Positions 6,532 through 12,791 of a stretch of 29,720 nt of DNA are shown piece by piece. A program made the position numbers and the translations under genes. The DNA comes from a virus, in IMG/VR virus record IMGVR_UViG_3300032241_000853, positions 1 through 29,720 of that record; one strand, given 5' to 3'. Under the pieces are notes generated by a model. That model saw only the letters and a list, made by a program, of their open reading frames with translations. It had not been told where the DNA came from and did not search any database. Each line of letters starts with the position of its first letter. The stretch's first letter is position 1.

Positions 6532-7478
6532 TCTAATTTGTATTTGTAATTATTAAATTTTTCATTACCAGAAATAAGCCTACTTTTTATAGTTGTTGCA
6601 GGTATGCCTAATGCATCACTGGCCTCTTTTAGAGTCCTATATTCCACTTCCTCAATATAAAACGCCTTGTTGTTACTTGTCTTTTTGCCAATAGAATGTG
6701 CGCTATGCCTTTTATACTGATCTTCTAAGCTGAGAGTCTCTTTTTTATTACCTTTACAGTAATAATCCTTGTACTTAGGATTACTACTCAAACATCTCCA
6801 TCTTATTGTTGTAACATGTAATCCTATGGAGTTAGAAGCTTCTTTAAATGATTTATATTCAATACCCTCTATTATTATGTGGATAGCATTGGCAGGAGTT
6901 CTATTTTTACCGTTTTTCCTTAACTTTTCCTTAGTTTCTTCTGAATGTTTTTTACCAAAAAATGGATTATTTTCCCCGCTTTTAGGTGTACATTTAGAGC
7001 AGTGCTTGTGACCATAACCTATACGTTTGCCACATACGCAATGTATATATGATACACCACCTTTCCAATTAGGATTTTCAGAAAGGGGTTTTGAAAAGTA
7101 TTTCTTTTTTTCCTCTGTAGATAAATTATTCATCCTCTCTATTACTGAGTGTTTAATTTTATCTATAATTGAATCTCTGTTAGGATTCTTAGTTAAATTA
7201 TCCCCTCCACTAGATGTCTTACCTATATTGTAGTAAGAATCTAAGTCTAGGTATTTTTGTTCAATTTCTAATAAATCTTCTTGTATACATTCTTCCACTA
7301 CTTTAAATTCAAAATTATCTTTTCCGTAGAGTATCCAATCTTTTTGCATAAGATAATTTATATGGACGTTTCTATTAAGCTGGCTCATATGTACCCTCCA
7401 TCTCTTTTCTATATTTTTTGAGGATCCATAATAACAGCTTCCAGTAACCTTATTCTCTATCTTGTATATACCAATCAT
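6525..7478 (-). CDS. GIY-YIG homing endonuclease with NUMOD repeats
   Basis: A 317-residue free-standing homing endonuclease. The GIY-YIG domain is at the N-terminus (GIYKIENKVTGSCYYGSS, residues 3-20; R26 and W27 region; E83 region). A cysteine cluster (CVCGKRIGYGHKHCSKC) forms a zinc finger in the middle. Then comes a NUMOD3 motif (NPFFGKKHSEETKEKLRK) and two helix-turn-helix NUMOD-type repeats (EYKSFKEASNSIGLHVTTI and EYRTLKEASDALGIPATTI). It should cut DNA at a long target and copy itself into sites lacking it. No intron is evident, since thyX is intact; the gene overlaps the thyX start by 7 bases. Confidence 0.9.
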   Translation of the reverse strand: MIGIYKIENKVTGSCYYGSSKNIEKRWRVHMSQLNRNVHINYLMQKDWILYGKDNFEFKVVEECIQEDLLEIEQKYLDLDSYYNIGKTSSGGDNLTKNPNRDSIIDKIKHSVIERMNNLSTEEKKKYFSKPLSENPNWKGGVSYIHCVCGKRIGYGHKHCSKCTPKSGENNPFFGKKHSEETKEKLRKNGKNRTPANAIHIIIEGIEYKSFKEASNSIGLHVTTIRWRCLSSNPKYKDYYCKGNKKETLSLEDQYKRHSAHSIGKKTSNNKAFYIEEVEYRTLKEASDALGIPATTIKSRLISGNEKFNNYKYKLEW

Positions 7479-7565
7479 GTTTTCTATTTATAATAAATAT
7501 CAACATATATAGATATATTAAAAGCTAAGGCTAAGGGTAAATCAAATTTTTAAATTTTGGTTCGT

Positions 7566-7787
7566 TCATATTAGTATACATTTTTCTCTTGGGAATGATA
7601 AGATGTGTAATTTACCATCTATATAAGCATCACCTGAATATAACTCCTCTCCTGTGCCTGCAATAGACGTCTTTGCTACATTTATTAATTCTAAACCTGC
7701 TTTATAAACAGGTGAATCTAGATGTCGTTGATAGTCTTCTATTAGTCTTACTTTAATACCATCTGTCCATCTTGTTGATTTTTTCAT
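7566..7787 (-). CDS. Hypothetical protein, 73 aa
   Basis: Starts MKKSTRWTDGIKVRLIEDYQ, with a helical first part and a strand-rich end (GDAYIDGKLHILSFPREKCILI). Not recognised. It follows the 174-residue gene by 11 bases. An AT-rich stretch of about 87 bases (7479-7565) separates it from the homing-endonuclease gene; I see no clear promoter or hairpin there. Confidence 0.65.
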   Translation of the reverse strand: MKKSTRWTDGIKVRLIEDYQRHLDSPVYKAGLELINVAKTSIAGTGEELYSGDAYIDGKLHILSFPREKCILI

Positions 7788-7798
7788 ATTTCTTTATT

Positions 7799-8323
7799 TT
7801 AATCCCACCATCTCCTAATATTTTTCTCAAGGATAGTGAATAGTAATTTATGTGCTCTCTCTTCATTAATGTGTCCTACATTTAAAGCAATACCTAATAC
7901 AGTATCTTTATTGTAAATAGGTTCAGGATCATTTATAACCTGCTTATGGATGCGTGGGTACTTTCTAAAGTACTCATCAAAACGGTGATTTGGATCTTCT
8001 TCAATGTCTAATTCCCAACTGTCTGGATGTGATTCAGAATCATTCCAATTGAACTTTGGTTTATGGTAGTCCTGATATTCAACACCATACCATTCATTCT
8101 GTAGCTTATCAATCAATCTTACACATAGTCTCATAATTTGAGCATCACGTTGGGCACGTGTATGTCTATCATGATATCCAACATACTCTGCTTGATTCTT
8201 TAGTTTGAATTTGAGGATCTCATAGATGTACCATTGATCCCAATCCTGGTCATTCCATATGATTGGAAACCATCTTACTAAGTTTTTTATTCTTTTGAAG
8301 AAGCGTTTTATTTTGTGTATCAT
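7799..8323 (-). CDS. Conserved phage hypothetical protein, 174 aa
   Basis: Starts MIHKIKRFFKRIKNLVRWFP with a basic amphipathic N-terminus, then WNDQDWDQWYIYEILKFKLKNQAEYVGYHDRHTRAQRDAQ, a motif set I recall from many phages of gut and marine Bacteroidota, where it has no assigned function. Histidine, aspartate and arginine residues cluster in HDRHTRAQRD and could be catalytic or structural. The C-terminal third is helical. It starts 2 bases after the ABC-domain gene. Confidence 0.75.
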   Translation of the reverse strand: MIHKIKRFFKRIKNLVRWFPIIWNDQDWDQWYIYEILKFKLKNQAEYVGYHDRHTRAQRDAQIMRLCVRLIDKLQNEWYGVEYQDYHKPKFNWNDSESHPDSWELDIEEDPNHRFDEYFRKYPRIHKQVINDPEPIYNKDTVLGIALNVGHINEERAHKLLFTILEKNIRRWWD

Positions 8324-8325
8324 AT

Positions 8326-9162
8326 TTATTCTTCTAGTCTTTTAATAACATCTTTAATTTGAAGATAGGATGTAACTATAAATGGTACACCAATAAGTGA
8401 GTTACAAAAGTCAAACATGTACCGGTAGGTCGAGAACACACTTCCAATTGTAACCTTGTTGAACATAACATAGTATGTGAGTAAGGCTGTAACGCTTCCA
8501 TATACTATACCCTGTATACTGAGACTGAACCCTGCATCTAACTTAGCCCTTCTTATAGATAGCTTCTGAGAAGACCTGAGTAAGTTATTAATCAAAGATA
8601 TCTTCCTGCTGGATACCACATCTGATTGGTCTTCACTGAGATCATTACCAGCTTTGGTAAGCTCCGCTGCCTTAGGTGAATAGTTGTAGCTTAATCCTGC
8701 TAATGCTGCTCCTGTAAGTAACAGGAGACCTGATAGCTTCCAACTAACCAAAGTTAAGAAATACAAAGAGCCAACAGCACCGAAAGTAGTGTTGAGTACG
8801 GTAACTACGTCAACCTCAAAGAACCTTACTACGTTACCTAACATGTTTATCCTGCCGTTAATCTTGGTGGACTCCACACCTTTTTCAAGTTGTTTTTGTG
8901 TTTCGGTGGAAGCGAACTTCCTGTGGATTCTTGAGAATACTTGTATGTCGTAAATCCTACCGATGTACCCAAATAACATCATCACTGCAAATGTAAGTAT
9001 TAAATACCAGATATAAAAATAATCTTTTGACATTAGATGGTCAATGGTATTGCCCAGTAGTTTAGGGTACGAGATACTCAGTATAGAATTGACAGCAAAC
9101 AAGAAGTAGGACAAGATTATAGACTTCCAGTTATCTTTAAAAAGTGCCTTTAGTTTATCCAT
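8326..9162 (-). CDS. ABC exporter six-TM domain protein without ATPase
   Basis: A 278-residue protein with the layout of one type I ABC-exporter membrane domain: TM1 about 12-35, TM2 about 49-69, then two central spans (about 122-158), and a last pair (about 215-240 and 247-266). Between TM2 and TM3 lies the long cytoplasmic helix typical of the family (RIHRKFASTETQKQLEKG). No Walker A, signature or Walker B motif follows; the frame stops at LKRLEE and the next gene is unrelated. It resembles the ABC_membrane_3 family (ABC six-transmembrane-domain proteins without ATPase) known in bacteria. Role unknown: it might pair with a host ATPase or poison a host transporter. Confidence 0.75.
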   Translation of the reverse strand: MDKLKALFKDNWKSIILSYFLFAVNSILSISYPKLLGNTIDHLMSKDYFYIWYLILTFAVMMLFGYIGRIYDIQVFSRIHRKFASTETQKQLEKGVESTKINGRINMLGNVVRFFEVDVVTVLNTTFGAVGSLYFLTLVSWKLSGLLLLTGAALAGLSYNYSPKAAELTKAGNDLSEDQSDVVSSRKISLINNLLRSSQKLSIRRAKLDAGFSLSIQGIVYGSVTALLTYYVMFNKVTIGSVFSTYRYMFDFCNSLIGVPFIVTSYLQIKDVIKRLEE

Positions 9163-9178
9163 AAATTGTTTATTTAAG

Positions 9179-9256
9179 GAGTCAGGCCGGATTCGAACCG
9201 GGAATAGCTACCACGTTGGGGATTCGGGAACCGCCCCTCATTACGCTCACTGACTC
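9179..9256 (-). tRNA. tRNA-like element, anticodon not assignable
   Basis: A 78-base element with a perfect 7-bp acceptor stem (GAGTCAG / CTGACTC) and a T arm with loop TTCGAAT on a 4-bp stem (CCGG/CCGG, fifth pair C-C). No CCA is encoded; the discriminator base would be C. Between the arms I could not build a normal D arm plus 7-base anticodon loop with U33. Instead 9213-9246 can fold as one long hairpin: GCGT/ACGT, GGGG/CCCC and CGG/CCG pairs capped by TTC. It may be a degenerate tRNA, an unusual one, or a tRNA mimic. It lies between the glycosyltransferase and ABC-domain genes. Confidence 0.6.
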
Positions 9257-9284
9257 TTTGTTATATCGTAAAGATAAGGTTTGA

Positions 9285-10742
9285 TTACTCTTGGAAGATA
9301 TAATCAGGGAAATTTATTTCTAATTGAGCTTTAGGTTTATTTACCTTCTCAATAGTGTACTTCTCACGAGGTTTCCAGGTGTCAAGTAAGTTGTCTACTT
9401 CATCTATAAATGAACTGGCCATATAGTCCAAAGACATTTTAGACTCTTCACCCAGAACCCATTCTCTACCCTTTAATCCACGGTCTTGTAAGTCATGTTT
9501 ATCCATGCCATACACTTCAATCAACCTGTCTGTTATATCCCTGAATGAAGCAATATCTTCAAAGATATAAGGGGTAGGTACGGAACCTACTATTGTATTC
9601 ACAGAAGGGTAAACTGGGAATGCCCACTCTCCATGTTTGGTATATGTCTTATTGTGATTAGACCATATCTTCTCATTAGGGGTAAACCATTTACCGTCTT
9701 CATCTTCAAACCTACAGTAATCTTGCATACCACCGGTTACATTAACTATCACTGGTGTACCTGCAGCTAAGGATTCTAGGCCACTAAGACCAAACCCTTC
9801 TGCATTAGAAGTAAGGCATGTAACATCAGCTATATTGTATCTTACATTTAACTGCTCAGGGGTATAAAGTACATTGTCAAAGATTACCTGTGAAGATTGC
9901 TCTCCTAATAAGGCGGTAACTACTTTAGGTAAATCTGTTCCATTCTCGTCAATAGGTTGAGTATGTAATACAAGGAATACCTTCTTGGCCTTCTCTACAG
10001 TAAGGGTTCTTAATAGTCCTTTAAATGCCATAATCAAATCACTTATACACTTACGGCGAATGTTACGAGAATTGAAGTAGATAACTAGATCAGTATCGGT
10101 GGTTCCCAGTATTTGCTGCTTTACAGTTAGCAGCTCGTCATCATCTTTGGAAATAGGTTTGAACTTGTCTACATTCACCCCATGTGGAAAATACTTAATG
10201 ATTGGCTTTGTTTCCTCACCTTTTAGAATCATTTCGTTAATAAGCACTGTTTGCTTATTGATACAGAGGGAGAGATCCACTGATTTGTAGAAGTTAGAGT
10301 TATAGTTAGGTTGAGGAAAGTTATCCCACACCTGGATATAAATCATCGGACAAGGCTTACCATTGATAGCTCCGGTACGGATATCGTGCTCCATACCAAA
10401 CAAATCTACATACTGTCTAGGGTCTGTAATGAATACAAGTGCATCTGGCTTCTCTACTGCTATTACTTGTCTGAGGAACTCAGGGTCTGCATATTTATCC
10501 CATTCAATACTGAACACAGAAGCATCTGTAATTCCAACCTCTTGGTTAGTTGCCTGGGATAGGTCAAACCTTTGTCCTTTTGTTCCAGGGTTGAGTGATA
10601 CACCTACACTAATGTAATTAAAGTGCTGGGATGTGTTTAGAACTATATCCTTGGATACATTTGCTACTCCTGAAATACCAGTGATGGTATCAGAGATAAA
10701 TAGAATTTTCTTACGTTGTTCTTGTGGGAGGTACTTGTGCAT
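9285..10742 (-). CDS. GT4-family glycosyltransferase
   Basis: A 485-residue GT-B glycosyltransferase. The N-terminal half starts ILFISDTITGISGVANVSKDI, with a glycine loop near residues 22-26. The C-terminal donor domain has FNSRNIRRKCISDLIMAF (a strand-helix-with-basic patch where GT4 enzymes bind phosphate), then NAEGFGLSGLESLAAGTPVI with the E-x7-E pair E315/E323 and GGMQDY. It is longer than the family minimum of about 370-400 because of a C-terminal extension. No signal peptide. The acceptor is unknown; with the gene at 750-2078 this makes two phage-coded glycosyltransferases, which could modify DNA, a virion protein or the host glycan receptor. Confidence 0.88.
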   Translation of the reverse strand: MHKYLPQEQRKKILFISDTITGISGVANVSKDIVLNTSQHFNYISVGVSLNPGTKGQRFDLSQATNQEVGITDASVFSIEWDKYADPEFLRQVIAVEKPDALVFITDPRQYVDLFGMEHDIRTGAINGKPCPMIYIQVWDNFPQPNYNSNFYKSVDLSLCINKQTVLINEMILKGEETKPIIKYFPHGVNVDKFKPISKDDDELLTVKQQILGTTDTDLVIYFNSRNIRRKCISDLIMAFKGLLRTLTVEKAKKVFLVLHTQPIDENGTDLPKVVTALLGEQSSQVIFDNVLYTPEQLNVRYNIADVTCLTSNAEGFGLSGLESLAAGTPVIVNVTGGMQDYCRFEDEDGKWFTPNEKIWSNHNKTYTKHGEWAFPVYPSVNTIVGSVPTPYIFEDIASFRDITDRLIEVYGMDKHDLQDRGLKGREWVLGEESKMSLDYMASSFIDEVDNLLDTWKPREKYTIEKVNKPKAQLEINFPDYIFQE

Positions 10743-10878
10743 TGTTTTTTAATCTGTTTTTTACGTTAATTAGATATTGGGTAAAGAGTATTCTTCTTTT
10801 TTCTTTATCCTTTTCTGTTTCTGTTTTAATGAATTTCAACTCTTTAGTTTTGAGTAAATTCTTCTCATGTTCTAGCAT
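10711..10878 (-). CDS. Small charged protein, 55 aa
   Basis: A lysine-rich short frame starting MLEHEKNLLKTKELKF. Its ATG follows the upstream stop by one base (TAATATG) and its end overlaps the glycosyltransferase start by 32 bases. The overlap is larger than usual for this window, so this could be a chance frame, but nothing else fills the 137-base gap. Confidence 0.45.
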   Translation of the reverse strand: MLEHEKNLLKTKELKFIKTETEKDKEKRRILFTQYLINVKNRLKNNAQVPPTRTT

Positions 10879-10879
10879 A

Positions 10880-11107
10880 TTATAAACGTCCTTTAGATAC
10901 TAAATCTGTGCAACTGAGTATCTTATCTTTGAACTCAGGGTCATTAAGATACAGCAACATACCTCTGTTCAGGAGTTTCTTTACACTAATTAGTGGATTA
11001 TCTACGCATTCTTTTTTGAATTCTATTAGTAATTCAGGGATAACCTCCACAGAAGTCAACTTTAAGTCTACGATGTTTGTCTCGAATGTTGTTTTTACCT
11101 TGGGCAT
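10880..11107 (-). CDS. Hypothetical protein, 75 aa
   Basis: Starts MPKVKTTFETNIVDLKLTSVEVIPELLIEF. A strand-like front, then two helices with CVDNPLISVKKLLNRGMLLYLNDPEF. It overlaps the end of the nuclease gene by 13 bases, so translation is probably coupled. The short strand followed by two helices could form a ribbon-helix-helix-like DNA-binding fold, but this is only a shape-based guess. Confidence 0.65.
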   Translation of the reverse strand: MPKVKTTFETNIVDLKLTSVEVIPELLIEFKKECVDNPLISVKKLLNRGMLLYLNDPEFKDKILSCTDLVSKGRL

Positions 11108-12048
11108 AAGTCTCTGTTTGAATTAAATGGACAGAACCTGCATGAATGGTCTGTGTTAGTTTGTGTATAGTACCCTTCTTTTACTTTACCCTCTTGGTCG
11201 AAGCAGTCTTGAACAAACTCTTCCAATAACATTACTGACTTTTTGACAGTAATTGCTGCTTGAGAAGGTCTTATGGTGGCTAGTCTAGGTGTCTCTGACT
11301 CATACCCTTCAAACTCAAAGGTGTTAACCTTTCTCTTCAAGACCTTAAACTCACAGGTAATATCCTCGAATGGCACACCGTACTGCTTAGAGAAGTAGTG
11401 CTTGTACAAACGGAGTTGCGCTAGTTTCTTCTCATCAGATATCTGCCACTTTGACCACCCAGATGTAGATGTTTTCCAGTCGAAAATCTTAATCTTGTTG
11501 CTGAATGTGTCAAAGATGATTGTATCTATAAACCCTGTAAACCTTATGTGTTCATTACCTTCCACCACTGGGGTGTTGAGGAGTAGTTCATTAGCTAGAA
11601 GTATTTCATACTTAGTGTCAAAGAGCTTAGTGCGACTTTTCTTTATGTACTTCATTATCTTACAACCATCCTCATGGAATTCTTGAAGTTCATCTTTAGT
11701 TGAAAAGTGTTTGCCACCATTAGCTTGAACCTCAAGCTGATAAGTTGAAATCATCCTTTCTCTTAAAAAATTCTCATAATCGAATGCATTAGAAGCTTTT
11801 ACAGTGGAATTGTACAATAGGTTTATGTACTCCTGGATAGTCTCGTGTAATGCAGTTCCAAACACAGAATGGATTGAACTACTAAAAGGGTAGTGCCCTT
11901 GTCCATACTTTAAGTAGAACTGGTGAGGGCATTCCAGGTACGTAGAGAACTGGCTGTAGGATATATTCCTTGTTCCAGGTACCTTAGGTACAGTTCTTTG
12001 ACGGATTGTCTCAAGGATTGGGTGTTCTACTTTCTTTTTCTTACTCAT
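11095..12048 (-). CDS. Cas4/RecB-like PD-(D/E)XK nuclease with Fe-S cysteines
   Basis: A 317-residue single-domain nuclease. The order of motifs is that of the PDDEXK_1 group: YSQFSTYLECPHQFY (C40), GTALHE with H68, TGFIDTI (D175), KIFDWKTS (D190, K192) and QLRLY (Q211). Three more cysteines close the chain (C303, C306, C315), so with C40 they form the four-cysteine iron-sulphur site of Cas4 and AddB-type nucleases. All catalytic residues are present. No cas1/cas2 or CRISPR array is nearby, so a role in processing phage DNA ends or recombination is more likely than spacer capture. Start codon overlaps the upstream coiled-coil gene (ATGA). Confidence 0.88.
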   Translation of the reverse strand: MSKKKKVEHPILETIRQRTVPKVPGTRNISYSQFSTYLECPHQFYLKYGQGHYPFSSSIHSVFGTALHETIQEYINLLYNSTVKASNAFDYENFLRERMISTYQLEVQANGGKHFSTKDELQEFHEDGCKIMKYIKKSRTKLFDTKYEILLANELLLNTPVVEGNEHIRFTGFIDTIIFDTFSNKIKIFDWKTSTSGWSKWQISDEKKLAQLRLYKHYFSKQYGVPFEDITCEFKVLKRKVNTFEFEGYESETPRLATIRPSQAAITVKKSVMLLEEFVQDCFDQEGKVKEGYYTQTNTDHSCRFCPFNSNRDLCPR

Positions 12049-12218
12049 AAATTTCTTTCAATCTGTTCTAAGATGGAGTCGATTTCAGATGTGAGAGCTT
12101 CACACTCTAACTCGTAAATCTCTTCGTGAACTATATCTTTTCCACTTTCTAATAAATCTTGGAGCTGCTGACGCTTCTCCTCAAGTTGTGTATTTAATCC
12201 TTCTAGAACCTTTGACAT
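12045..12218 (-). CDS. Small coiled-coil protein, 57 aa
   Basis: A short frame starting MSKVLEGLNTQLEEKRQQLQDL. Leucine heptads on a highly charged background run through the whole chain, predicting a coiled coil. The stop overlaps the nuclease ATG as ATGA, and the start lies 6 bases after the zinc-ribbon gene. This, with filling a 176-base gap, supports it as real. It may be a partner of the nuclease (inference). Confidence 0.65.
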   Translation of the reverse strand: MSKVLEGLNTQLEEKRQQLQDLLESGKDIVHEEIYELECEALTSEIDSILEQIERNL

Positions 12219-12224
12219 AATGGA

Positions 12225-12518
12225 TTACTTTTGAGGTTTGAACATTGGGATTACTTTGGCACCTTCGCCTTGTGGTTCTTCATCCTCATGGATATTGAAC
12301 AAAGCCTTTACCTGGGGATTAAGTGATCCTTGGTGGATTGTTTCACACTTTGCACACACAAAGACAGGGATAGGGATGTGAGCATCAGCCTGAGCCCCTA
12401 TAATAAACTTAGAAATCTTTCTAAGTAACACTCGTTCAGTGAATGTACTATTACTGCAACTCTCGCAGATGCACCCTACGGTCTTTGATATGTCTATTCT
12501 TAATTCTTGCTGGTCCAT
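12225..12518 (-). CDS. Zinc-ribbon protein, 97 aa
   Basis: Two pairs of cysteines, CESC (18-21) and CAKC (55-58), frame a beta-rich segment and should bind one zinc. A further cysteine (C16) precedes the first pair. The C-terminus is acidic then basic (HEDEEPQGEGAKVIPMFKPQK). Comparable small zinc-ribbon proteins are frequent beside replication and structural genes in T4-like and Bacteroidota phages. Function unknown. Its start overlaps the stop of the upstream gene by one base. Confidence 0.75.
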   Translation of the reverse strand: MDQQELRIDISKTVGCICESCSNSTFTERVLLRKISKFIIGAQADAHIPIPVFVCAKCETIHQGSLNPQVKALFNIHEDEEPQGEGAKVIPMFKPQK

Positions 12519-12730
12519 TATCCTAATAAGATTTCTTTTTTTGAATTGGGTTTATACTCGTGAATCACCTCATTAAGTGGAGCTGAAGACTTCTTTTCAT
12601 TAGAGTCTATCTCCGCTTGTGCTTCTTGCATTGTTCTATAGCCGTTACCTAATAAGGCCCAGCCATTTGATGTTGTAGAGTACTCTGGGTAAAAGAACCC
12701 ATTTACTTCTCGGATGCGATATTGCTTCAT
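12518..12730 (-). CDS. Hypothetical protein, 70 aa
   Basis: Starts MKQYRIREVNGFFYPEYSTT at an ATG (12728-12730), which I prefer to an in-frame TTG at 12751 because the TTG overlaps the predicted promoter and the ATG has an AT-rich leader. The centre carries NGWALLGNGYRTMQEAQAEID, similar to short strand-helix domains with YxxxxEAxxxI seen in other phage proteins. First gene of the transcript driven by the 12749-12780 promoter. Confidence 0.7.
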   Translation of the reverse strand: MKQYRIREVNGFFYPEYSTTSNGWALLGNGYRTMQEAQAEIDSNEKKSSAPLNEVIHEYKPNSKKEILLG

Positions 12731-12748
12731 TGTTATTAATTTAAGAGA

Positions 12749-12780
12749 CAAAGATAAGGGGGACTTTTCAATCCCCCAAA
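12749..12780 (-). promoter_or_regulatory. Bacteroidota-type promoter after groEL
   Basis: Minus-strand TTTG (12777-12780), 20 bases, then TATCTTTG (12749-12756): a full match to TTTG-N19-21-TAnnTTTG. The hairpin of the groEL terminator occupies the spacer. It should start a transcript at about 12742, reading into the gene at 12730. Confidence 0.65.
12758..12777 (-). terminator. Hairpin after groEL
   Basis: GGGGGA / TCCCCC form a 6-bp stem with an 8-base loop. On the minus strand the stem is followed by TTATCTTTG rather than a full U tract, so termination may be partial. It lies 15 bases after the groEL stop. Confidence 0.55.
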
Positions 12781-12791
12781 TCTTTTTTATA

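Noticed and set aside
6525-7478. Group I or II intron around either GIY-YIG gene
   Set aside because: thyX and the exonuclease are complete and uninterrupted, and no split core gene or intron-like folded sequence was seen. These are free-standing genes.
7799-9162. Frameshifted ATPase half of the ABC protein
   Set aside because: The gene after the membrane domain has no Walker, signature or switch motifs in any frame I checked and matches a different conserved phage family.
9179-9256. Calling this tRNA Gly(CCC) or Pro
   Set aside because: Trial folds with CCC in the loop left a C at position 37 and only three of five anticodon-stem pairs; the Pro-like TTCGGGA lies on the wrong strand. No isotype was assigned.
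12731-12751. TTG start for the gene at 12518
   Set aside because: The longer start reads through the -7 box of a strong promoter; the ATG at 12728-12730 has the usual AT-rich leader.
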